Positions 7,020 through 13,788 of a stretch of DNA of 17,117 nt are shown here, piece after piece. Position 1 is the first letter of the stretch; each line of letters starts with the position of its first letter. The DNA is taken from contig JBFLXE010000046.1 in the NCBI GenBank assembly GCA_040757455.1, positions 1 through 17,117 on the forward strand, given 5' to 3'. Position numbers and translations under genes: made by a program. The notes under the pieces are model-generated. The model searched no databases. It was not told where the DNA came from and worked only from the letters and a program-made list of their open reading frames with translations. The DNA comes from Kmv42 sp040757455. Its GTDB lineage: Bacteria > Nitrospirota > Thermodesulfovibrionia > Thermodesulfovibrionales > SM23-35.

Positions 7020-8051
7020 TTGACAAAGACCACAAATGAGACCATAGGTGTTCTTCTTCTCAATCTTGGCGGCCCCGATTCTATCCGGTCAGTTAAACCT
7101 TTCCTTTATAATTTATTTTCGGACAGACTTATTATTCAGCTTGGCCTACCTTTTATGCAGAAACCACTGGCATGGCTCATCTCTGCCTTGAGATCGGGCA
7201 AGACGAAGAAAGCATACAGTCTGATTGGCGGGAAATCACCCATTCTTGAGAGCACAAAAGAACAGGCGAAGGCACTTGAGAATGTGCTTAATTCATCTCC
7301 TGCCGCTAACGACCTCCTTGAAGGCGAAGCGAAAGAGAACGCTTTCAGGGTGTTCGTGGCGATGCGCTACTGGCATCCTCTCATAGAGGAAGTAATCCCT
7401 GAGATTTGCAGGGAAGGAATAAAAAGAGTAGTGGCAGTGGGACTCTATCCACACTATTCTGTGACTACGACGGGCTCATCGCTCGCGAAGCTTAGAGAGG
7501 TGGCTGCGGGCTATCCTCTGGAAATCTGTCCGGTCGAATCATGGCACAATCATCCTCTATATATAGAGGCACTGATAGATGTAATCAGGCAGGGTCTGAA
7601 GTTTTTTGAAGAAGAAACCCGCGCTGCGGCAGGTGAAGGAAATGTAAATGTCTTGTTCAGTGCGCACAGTCTGCCCCTCAAGATTGTGAAAAAGGGCGAT
7701 CCTTACTTAGAACAGATTCTCGTAACGATCGAAGATATCACCAGGAGAATTCCCCTGAAATGGCACCTGAGTTTTCAGTCGAAGAGCGGACCCGTTGAAT
7801 GGCTTTCCCCTTCGACAGAAGAAAAACTTGAAGAATTGTCAAGGCAAGGTGTTAAAAATGTCCTTGTAGTTCCTATTAGTTTTGTTTCTGATCATATCGA
7901 AACACTTTTCGAAATTGACATATTGTATAAAAGTTATGCCGAAAGACTGGGACTAACATTCAAAAGGGTGAGGGCATTGAATACGCATCCCGTCTTCATA
8001 GAAGCTCTCAAAGACATAGTCCTGACGCGTATAAGAAGCGGAGACCGATAA
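7020..8051 (+). CDS. hemH: Ferrochelatase (protoporphyrin or coproporphyrin type)
   Basis: The 343-aa protein inserts Fe2+ into a porphyrin. It begins IGVLLLNLGGPDS, the standard ferrochelatase opening, and keeps GLYPHYSVTTTGSS (141-154, His145), the metal-binding FSAHSLP (213-219, His216) and SFVSDHIETLFEID (287-300, Glu294). The start is TTG with GGA about nine bases upstream; no ATG is available near the conserved N-terminus. Residues 91-108 form a somewhat long, acidic insertion. In this operon the porphyrin made upstream is coproporphyrin(ogen) III and no hemN or hemG/hemY lies nearby, so HemH might act as a coproporphyrin ferrochelatase feeding the AhbD-like enzyme; sequence alone does not decide between the two substrates. 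Confidence 0.93.
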   Translation: MTKTTNETIGVLLLNLGGPDSIRSVKPFLYNLFSDRLIIQLGLPFMQKPLAWLISALRSGKTKKAYSLIGGKSPILESTKEQAKALENVLNSSPAANDLLEGEAKENAFRVFVAMRYWHPLIEEVIPEICREGIKRVVAVGLYPHYSVTTTGSSLAKLREVAAGYPLEICPVESWHNHPLYIEALIDVIRQGLKFFEEETRAAAGEGNVNVLFSAHSLPLKIVKKGDPYLEQILVTIEDITRRIPLKWHLSFQSKSGPVEWLSPSTEEKLEELSRQGVKNVLVVPISFVSDHIETLFEIDILYKSYAERLGLTFKRVRALNTHPVFIEALKDIVLTRIRSGDR

Positions 8052-8100
8052 ACCGCTTATAACAGTCTCATCAATCTTCTCATCTTTGCTATCCAATAAT

Positions 8101-8143
8101 ATAACCCCTCCCTCCCCTTAATTTAAGGGGAGGGAGGGGTTAT
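8101..8143. repeat. 43-bp perfect palindrome (GC-rich hairpin element)
   Basis: Bases 8101-8121 and 8123-8143 are exact reverse complements of each other around a single central T. Arms contain CCCCTCCCTCCCCTTAA and its complement. As RNA it would make a very stable hairpin, but no T run follows on either side, so it is not a standard terminator. The CCCCTT/AAGGGG core and the GAGGGG tails resemble the repeats at 15716-15746, 15943-15976 and 16007-16043, so I read it as a dispersed palindromic repeat that landed between hemH and rnfC. Confidence 0.8.
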
Positions 8144-8226
8144 CAAATATGTCATAACGGGGGCTGTTTCCGCATTTGATTCTATGTTCAGAGGGGAAGT
8201 AACTGTTGGTTTTTCAGCAACCGAAC

Positions 8227-8256
8227 TTGACTTTAGTTCTCCCCTTGTGTTATTTA
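8227..8256 (+). promoter_or_regulatory. Possible promoter for the rnf operon
   Basis: TTGACT (8227-8232, 5 of 6) is followed after 18 bases by TATTTA (8251-8256, 3 of 6). The start would be near 8263, 35 bases before the rnfC GTG. The -10 is poor, so this is a candidate only. The gap 8052-8297 otherwise holds the palindrome at 8101-8143 and an open stretch (8127-8288) with no recognisable product. Confidence 0.3.
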
Positions 8257-8297
8257 TTGAAACTTTTGTGAACGAAACCGGTAAATGAAAAAATCTC

Positions 8298-9605
8298 GTG
8301 GATTCTAAAACCTTCAGGGGGGGAATACATCCTCCGGACAAAAAGGAACTTACAGCTGACAAACCTATAGAAGAGGCAAAACCGCCGCAGAGAGTTGTCA
8401 TACCCCTGAGCCAGCATATCGGAGCGCCCTGTAAGCTCCTCGTATCGATTGATCAGGAAGTCAAAAAGGGCGAGAGGATAGGAGAGGCGGGAGGATTTGT
8501 CTCAGCGCATGTTCACTCTCCCGTGTCAGGAAGGGTAATTGCCATTAGAGAATTTCTGAATGCAATGGGCAGGATGGTCAATTCCGTAGTCATAGAAAAC
8601 GACGGACGTGAGGAATGGGCAATCCTTAAAGATGACCCTGATTATCTGAATCTGTCCGCTGATGCGATGAAAGAAAAGATAAAAGATGCCGGAGTCGTGG
8701 GTATGGGAGGCGCTGCTTTCCCCACCTTTGTCAAGCTCTCTCCACCGAAAGAAAAACCGATTGATACCGTCATATTAAATGGCTCTGAATGTGAACCTTA
8801 TCTGACCGGTGACTACAGACTCATGCTCGAAAAGCCACGGGAGATAATTGAAGGTCTAAAAATAGTAATGAAGATACTGGGCGTCAAGAATGGCTTTGTC
8901 GGTATTGAAAACAACAAACCTCATGCGGTAGAGGCAATGCAGCAGGCTGTCCATGGGGAGGAGAGCATAAAGGCATGTGTCCTCCCAACTAAATATCCGC
9001 AGGGAGCCGAAAAGATGCTGATAAAAGTGCTCACAGGAAGGGAAGTTCCTTCAAAGGCGCTTCCGATGGATGTGAGGGTGCTTGTCCAGAATGTCGGGAC
9101 TGCTAACGCGATTTATGAGGCCGTGCGATACGGCAAACCACTGATAGAAAGAGTAGTGACAATAACGGGCGAAGGGATTAATAATCCGGCAAATCTTCTG
9201 GTCAAAATAGGGACCCTGATATCAGATCTTATCGAAAAGTGTGGAGGCCTCAAGATGGAAACCAAAAAAATAATCGCCGGAGGTCCGATGATGGGATTCG
9301 CACTGCCTTCACTCGATGTGCCTGTCACAAAAGGAACGTCCGGAATCGTCGCTTTGCAAGAGGGCGACATCATCCATACTGAAGGTTTCGGTCCTTGTAT
9401 CAGGTGCGGCAGATGCATCGAGGCATGTCCGATGGGCCTCATGCCTTCAATACTCAGCATTTATTCTGAAAAGAATTTTTTCGAAAATGCAAAGGAATAT
9501 AATTTGTTTGATTGTTTTGAGTGTGGCTCGTGTGCCTTCGTCTGCCCCTCGAAAAGACCTATCGTTCAGCTCATACGGCTCGCAAAATCAATGGTGAAAC
9601 CATAG
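8298..9605 (+). CDS. rnfC: Rnf complex subunit C (NADH-binding side, 2 x 4Fe-4S)
   Basis: RnfC (435 aa) is the soluble subunit that exchanges electrons with NAD+/NADH at the cytoplasmic face. KTFRGGIHPPDKKEL (4-18) is the typical N-terminus. GVVGMGGAAFPTFVKL (132-147) and NGSECEPYLTGDYRLM (161-176) belong to the NuoF-like FMN/NADH domain. Two ferredoxin motifs sit near the end: Cys367, 370, 373, 377 and Cys406, 409, 412, 416. An in-frame TGA at 8286-8288 limits the start to the GTG at 8298, although its ribosome site is weak. It is first of six genes in the order C, D, G, E, A, B, as in Acetobacterium woodii. Confidence 0.95.
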   Translation: MDSKTFRGGIHPPDKKELTADKPIEEAKPPQRVVIPLSQHIGAPCKLLVSIDQEVKKGERIGEAGGFVSAHVHSPVSGRVIAIREFLNAMGRMVNSVVIENDGREEWAILKDDPDYLNLSADAMKEKIKDAGVVGMGGAAFPTFVKLSPPKEKPIDTVILNGSECEPYLTGDYRLMLEKPREIIEGLKIVMKILGVKNGFVGIENNKPHAVEAMQQAVHGEESIKACVLPTKYPQGAEKMLIKVLTGREVPSKALPMDVRVLVQNVGTANAIYEAVRYGKPLIERVVTITGEGINNPANLLVKIGTLISDLIEKCGGLKMETKKIIAGGPMMGFALPSLDVPVTKGTSGIVALQEGDIIHTEGFGPCIRCGRCIEACPMGLMPSILSIYSEKNFFENAKEYNLFDCFECGSCAFVCPSKRPIVQLIRLAKSMVKP

Positions 9606-9653
9606 GTCTTTTGCACTCAGATCAAGTCATCATTTTGAATTTTTGGTAAGTCA

Positions 9654-10673
9654 GTGGAAACGACAGGAAAAGACAACCGGCTGATCGTATCCGTCAGTCC
9701 TCATGTACGGAGTGAAGAGACGACGAGGCGAATCATGTGGAGTGTGTCGGCTTCACTCTTTCCGGCCGTGCTCATGGGTTCATATTTCTTCGGACCACGG
9801 GCATCGTTCACTGTCGCGCTCTGTATTGTGAGCTCCGTATTTTCGGAATACCTGTTCCAGAAAATTCTCGAAAAGAGAATTACTATTAATGACGGCAGTG
9901 CATTTCTCACCGGTCTTCTTCTGGGAATGAATCTACCGCCGTCAGTGCCTTTTTATATACCCATAATCGGATCCGTTGTCGCCATTATTGTTACAAAGCA
10001 GCTATTCGGAGGTCTTGGTTACAATATCTTTAATCCGGCTTTAATTGGCAGGGCTTTTCTTCTTATTACGTTTCCAAGGTCGATGACAATCTGGAGAGAG
10101 CCAGCTTCGGCATTCATTCACCTGGATGCCAGGACTACTGCAACGCCACTTGCCATTCTCAAAGAGGAAGGCGAAGCAAGACTGGTCGAGATCTTCGGGG
10201 ATAAGGCTAATCTCTATGCTCAATTGTTCATCGGTCACCACGCTGGCTCTATCGGCGAGACATCGGCGATAGCCCTGCTGATTGGTGCAGCTTTTCTGCT
10301 CCATAAAAGATACATCACGTGGCATATTCCTTTGTCTTATCTTTTCACATCTGCATTGATGGCATGGGTATTTGGTGGACAGAGCAGCCTTTTCTCTGGC
10401 GATCCCCTTATCCATCTCTTGAGCGGAGGCCTGATGCTTGGTGCCTTTTTTATGGCAACCGATTATGTCACCTGCCCCTCTTTAAAAAGCGGACAGATAA
10501 TCTTCGGTATTGGCTGCGGTTTTCTGACCATGCTCATAAGACTGATGGGTGGGTACCCGGAGGGTGTCATGTTCGCAATACTTATTATGAACTGTTTTAC
10601 ACCCCTCATCGATAGGGGGATAAAAACCAGGATGTTCGGCTCCATCAAGAAACAAAAAGGAGCGCAGAAGTGA
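9654..10673 (+). CDS. rnfD: Rnf complex subunit D (membrane flavoprotein)
   Basis: RnfD (339 aa, NqrB relative) is an integral membrane subunit with covalently bound FMN. SPHVRSEETTRRIMW (15-29) is the usual N-terminal block and GYNIFNPALIGRAFL (122-136) the usual mid-block. The flavinylation site lies in DARTTATPLA (158-167), where Thr164 corresponds to the FMN-carrying Thr of the Dxx(S/T)GAT motif; the usual Gly before Ala is Thr162 here. About eight hydrophobic helices can be seen. Start GTG, weak ribosome site, 48 bases after rnfC. The stop overlaps the rnfG start. Confidence 0.93.
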   Translation: METTGKDNRLIVSVSPHVRSEETTRRIMWSVSASLFPAVLMGSYFFGPRASFTVALCIVSSVFSEYLFQKILEKRITINDGSAFLTGLLLGMNLPPSVPFYIPIIGSVVAIIVTKQLFGGLGYNIFNPALIGRAFLLITFPRSMTIWREPASAFIHLDARTTATPLAILKEEGEARLVEIFGDKANLYAQLFIGHHAGSIGETSAIALLIGAAFLLHKRYITWHIPLSYLFTSALMAWVFGGQSSLFSGDPLIHLLSGGLMLGAFFMATDYVTCPSLKSGQIIFGIGCGFLTMLIRLMGGYPEGVMFAILIMNCFTPLIDRGIKTRMFGSIKKQKGAQK

Positions 10674-11257
10674 CCAGTAAGGATATTTTAAAGATAACGC
10701 TTACTCTTGTTCTAATATATGTCATCGGGGGAATCATCCTTGCCGCAGTTTATGCCAAAACCGCGCCGATAATTTACAGAAATGCTGTTCTCGAAAAAGA
10801 AAGAGCCTTGAGGGAGCTGATGCCCGAGGCGGATGAAATCATAAAAGCAGGTGAATGGATTATACACGACAAACAGGCTGAGTATTTCCTGGTCAAAAAA
10901 GGAGGGAAGAACATAGGTTACATCATTCAGTCTTTTGGTAAAGGTTATTCAAGCTATATAAACACTCTAATCGCGGTGGACACGGATTTCACTATCAGGA
11001 GCATAAATATCATTAACCATGCGGAGACCCCGGGACTGGGAGATGAAATCGAGGCGGAGAGTTTCAGGAACCGGTTTACGGGCAAAGATGCCAATCATTT
11101 GAAGGTGGTCAAGACAGAAACGCAGGAACATATAGAAGCAATATCTGGGGCGACAATTTCTACAAAAGCAGTCGCAGAAGATGCCGTAAAAAACGGGATC
11201 GACTTCTTGATAAAAAGCCTTAAAGGGAAAGAATATGGAACCGGAAAAAAAGGTTAA
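10670..11257 (+). CDS. rnfG: Rnf complex subunit G (covalent FMN, extracytoplasmic)
   Basis: RnfG (195 aa, NqrC relative) has one N-terminal membrane anchor (about 8-28) and an extracytoplasmic FMN-binding domain. HAETPGLGDEI (117-127) and the flavinylation motif SGAT (159-162, Thr162 as FMN attachment) are intact. The GTG start overlaps the rnfD stop as GTGA and has AAGGAG upstream, so translation is probably coupled. An ApbE-type flavin transferase is needed for maturation and is not in this window. Confidence 0.94.
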   Translation: MTSKDILKITLTLVLIYVIGGIILAAVYAKTAPIIYRNAVLEKERALRELMPEADEIIKAGEWIIHDKQAEYFLVKKGGKNIGYIIQSFGKGYSSYINTLIAVDTDFTIRSINIINHAETPGLGDEIEAESFRNRFTGKDANHLKVVKTETQEHIEAISGATISTKAVAEDAVKNGIDFLIKSLKGKEYGTGKKG

Positions 11258-11858
11258 TTATCTCGATCTGCTGAAAAACGGAATCGTAAAGGAAAACACG
11301 ATATTCAAACTGGCTCTCAGCCTCTGTCCTTCGATAGCGGTGACTAATAACGTGAGGAACGGGGTCTTAATGGGTCTTGCCGTTCTCTTCGTTCAGGTCA
11401 TGGTCAATATCACCATCTCTGCAATGAAAGGAATAATTCATCCGAGGATAAGACTGTCGGTATTCATGCTCATCATCTCCGGATGGGTTACGGTTACAGA
11501 CATGACAATGGCAGCGTTTGCGCCCGAGGCTTATAAACAGATGGGTCTCTATATACAGCTTATTGTTGCCTTTGCATCAATACTTGCACGAGCAGAAATG
11601 TTTGCAAGCAGGAATGAAATCATGCCTTCGATGGTTGATGGTATAGGAATGGGATTGGGTTTTCTATTTGCGCTGACAGTGATAAGCTTCTTCAGGGAAC
11701 TGCTCGGCAGGGGAACGCTGTGGGGGTTTCCGGTTATCGAGGGAAATCCGCTTCTCATTATGATTCTGCCTGCAGGCGGCTTTTTTGCCGTGGGAATATT
11801 GATGGCACTATTTAACTGGGTAAATACGCGTTATGAGAAAAAGGTGTATAGAAGATGA
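11235..11858 (+). CDS. rnfE: Rnf complex subunit E, lacking one conserved cysteine
   Basis: RnfE (207 aa, NqrD relative) is a polytopic membrane subunit that together with RnfA holds an intramembrane 2Fe-2S cluster. The first half-site LCPSIAVTNNVRNG keeps the expected Cys31. In the second half-site, where relatives have an Asn-Cys pair just before the ILxRAExFAS segment, this protein reads LIVAFASILARAEMFAS (109-125): Ala114 stands where the cysteine should be, and no other Cys is near. The C-terminal part (FFRELLGRGTLWG) is normal. The gene overlaps rnfG by 23 bases and has AAAGGGA before its ATG. Family membership is clear; the cluster-ligand loss is the odd point. Confidence 0.92.
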   Translation: MEPEKKVNYLDLLKNGIVKENTIFKLALSLCPSIAVTNNVRNGVLMGLAVLFVQVMVNITISAMKGIIHPRIRLSVFMLIISGWVTVTDMTMAAFAPEAYKQMGLYIQLIVAFASILARAEMFASRNEIMPSMVDGIGMGLGFLFALTVISFFRELLGRGTLWGFPVIEGNPLLIMILPAGGFFAVGILMALFNWVNTRYEKKVYRR

Positions 11859-12448
11859 CCACCGATCCAGCAAGAGTCTTCGAGCTAATCATTTCTGCAT
11901 CGCTTATTAATAACTTTGTCTTCACGAGGTTTCTGGGATTATGTATCTTCTTCGGCGTTTCAAAAAAAATGGAAACTGCCATCGGCATGAGTATCACCTT
12001 TACGGCGGTTATGATGATTAGTGCTGCCTTGAGCTGGCTGGTTTTTAACTATGTCATGATCCCTCTGAATCTCACATTCTTGAAAATCATTGTATTCATT
12101 GGTATCGTGGCTGGCTTTGTACAGGCATCCGATACCATAATGAGAAAGCTTTCGCCTGGGCTCTTTTATAGACTGGGCATCTATCTTGCCCTTATCTCGA
12201 CCAATTGTATTATCCTTGCTGTTCCTCTTATTAACGCAGGCGAGAAGTACAGTTTTATTGAGAGCCTTTCCTTTGCACTTGGATCGGGAATAGGATTCGC
12301 CCTCGCCCTGGTGATAATGGCAAGCATAAGGGAAAGGCTCGAACTTGCCGATGTGCCGGCACCTTTTAAGGGACTTCCCGTCGCTTTTGTGGTAACAGGA
12401 TTGATCGCCCTCGCCTTCGGCGGATTCGCAGGACTGATCAGGCTTTGA
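11855..12448 (+). CDS. rnfA: Rnf complex subunit A
   Basis: RnfA (197 aa, NqrE relative) is a six-helix membrane protein paired with RnfE. Both cysteines expected to ligate the shared intramembrane iron-sulfur cluster are present: Cys30 in NNFVFTRFLGLC and Cys118 in ISTNCIIL. The residue after Cys30 is Ile where Pro is frequent. The C-terminal block SIRERLELADVPAPFKGLPVAFVVTG is typical. The ATG overlaps the rnfE stop (ATGA), which suggests translational coupling. Confidence 0.95.
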   Translation: MTTDPARVFELIISASLINNFVFTRFLGLCIFFGVSKKMETAIGMSITFTAVMMISAALSWLVFNYVMIPLNLTFLKIIVFIGIVAGFVQASDTIMRKLSPGLFYRLGIYLALISTNCIILAVPLINAGEKYSFIESLSFALGSGIGFALALVIMASIRERLELADVPAPFKGLPVAFVVTGLIALAFGGFAGLIRL

Positions 12449-12465
12449 TCTGTTAAAATATAAAA

Positions 12466-13623
12466 ATGGAAATTCAAAGAATTGTGATGGATATCCTTGC
12501 TCTATTTCAATTTGTTGACCTGTCCCGCTTTCTTATTCCTTTGGTTGGAATCGGTGGAGGGATCGAAGTAAAAGAACATGTCGAACTCCTGCCATTGATC
12601 AAATTCACATTAATCTTCCTGTCTGGCATCGGAATTGTCTTCGGCGTCGCGCTTGCATTGACCGCAAAAAAATTCTTTGTGAGGATTGACCCGCGGGTGG
12701 AAAAAGTAAAGGAAGTACTGGCAAATGCACATTGTAGCGCTTGCGGTTACGCCGGATGTGAACAATATGCAGAAGCCGTAGTGAAGAATCCTGATGTCCC
12801 CCCTGACCTATGCTTGCCGGGGGGTGCGCGAACAGCAGAGGCTGTTGCGAGCTTCACAGGCAAAAAGGCTGTTATCAGAGAACGCCACTTCGCACGAATC
12901 ATGTGCCAGGGCGGCTGGAGCCTGTCTGCCAAACGATTCATTTACGAAGGCGTCCAGGACTGCAGAGCTGTTATACTTGCAGGGGGGGGAGACAAGGCAT
13001 GTAAATACGGCTGCCTGGGTTATGGCACTTGCTCACGTGTCTGTCCTTTCGGCGCTATAACCATGACAGAAGACCACCTTCCAGATGTCGATGAAGAAAA
13101 ATGCACTGGTTGCAGAAAGTGCGAAGCAGCCTGTCCCACAAAGGCTATCGAGGTTCTCCCAGCTTCAAAAGGGGTAATCGTCTCCTGCCATTCAAAGGAC
13201 AGAGGTGCTGACACAAAGAAGATCTGCCAGGCGGGCTGCATTGCGTGCGGAATGTGCGTAAAGACCTGTCCTTTTGATGCACCATTTATAGAAAACAATC
13301 TTTCCAGGATCGATCTGGAGAAATGCAGAGTCTGCGCGTTGTGTCTTCAGAAATGTCCCACCAAGGCTATCGTCGATCTTTTGCCCTATAGGCCGAAAGC
13401 CTTTATTACGGACAGATGTATCGGCTGTCACACATGCGCTGAGGTTTGTCCTGTTGATGCATCTTCAGGCGAGCCGAAGAAAAAGCACATGATCGACGAG
13501 ACGAGATGCATCGGTTGCGGCATTTGCACGGCTCGCTGTCCCGTACAGGCAATCGATGGTACATTTAATGCTGCCGAAGTATTCAAAGCTGTAGCCGCGA
13601 AGAAAAAGGCTGTAGCGGCGTAG
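12466..13623 (+). CDS. rnfB: Rnf complex subunit B, extended polyferredoxin
   Basis: RnfB accepts electrons from ferredoxin. After one membrane helix (about 46-66) comes the four-Cys domain CSACGYAGC...C (90, 93, 98, 116), then Cys179/183/189/193 and ferredoxin motifs at 213-223, 258-268, 287-297, 318-328 and 348-358. That makes seven cluster motifs in 385 aa; short RnfB proteins have three. The last two motifs form a 2[4Fe-4S] module resembling the C-terminal ferredoxin domains of NuoF/HydB-like proteins. An N-terminal stretch of about 45 residues before the helix is also unusual, and the start lacks a clear ribosome site: GTG 12484 or ATG 12487 could be the real start. An Ala/Lys-rich tail ends the protein. 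It is the last gene of the operon, 17 bases after rnfA. Confidence 0.94.
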   Translation: MEIQRIVMDILALFQFVDLSRFLIPLVGIGGGIEVKEHVELLPLIKFTLIFLSGIGIVFGVALALTAKKFFVRIDPRVEKVKEVLANAHCSACGYAGCEQYAEAVVKNPDVPPDLCLPGGARTAEAVASFTGKKAVIRERHFARIMCQGGWSLSAKRFIYEGVQDCRAVILAGGGDKACKYGCLGYGTCSRVCPFGAITMTEDHLPDVDEEKCTGCRKCEAACPTKAIEVLPASKGVIVSCHSKDRGADTKKICQAGCIACGMCVKTCPFDAPFIENNLSRIDLEKCRVCALCLQKCPTKAIVDLLPYRPKAFITDRCIGCHTCAEVCPVDASSGEPKKKHMIDETRCIGCGICTARCPVQAIDGTFNAAEVFKAVAAKKKAVAA

Positions 13624-13722
13624 AGATCAATAATTTAATTCCTATTGTAGAGCATTGTGTCAGCCTTATAGAGGCCTGCCTGCTTTGTCACATTATCCCG
13701 TTGTAAAGTCCTGTCAGAAGTG

Positions 13723-13751
13723 TTGAAGAAGCTATAGATATTTGATATCAT
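13723..13751 (+). promoter_or_regulatory. Sigma70-type promoter for the GAF sensor kinase
   Basis: TTGAAG (13723-13728, 4 of 6) and TATCAT (13746-13751, 5 of 6) are separated by exactly 17 bases. The start would be near 13758 in an AT-rich leader, with CAGGAA just ahead of the ATG at 13789. This separates the kinase from the rnf operon, from which it is 165 bases away. Confidence 0.5.
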
Positions 13752-13788
13752 TAAAATTAATTTTCTTTTATTTCGGGATCAGGAATTT

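Noticed and set aside
8036..8058. Short hairpin AAGCGG/CCGCTT at the end of hemH as terminator
   Set aside because: Only six pairs, a long loop that includes the stop codon, and no T tract.
8101..8143. Ordinary intrinsic terminator of hemH
   Set aside because: No T run follows the stem on either strand, and the 21-base perfect arms are far longer than needed. It may still stop transcription indirectly.
12794..13060. Plus-strand frames in another phase inside rnfB
   Set aside because: They overlap Cys motif coding and have no recognisable product or ribosome site.
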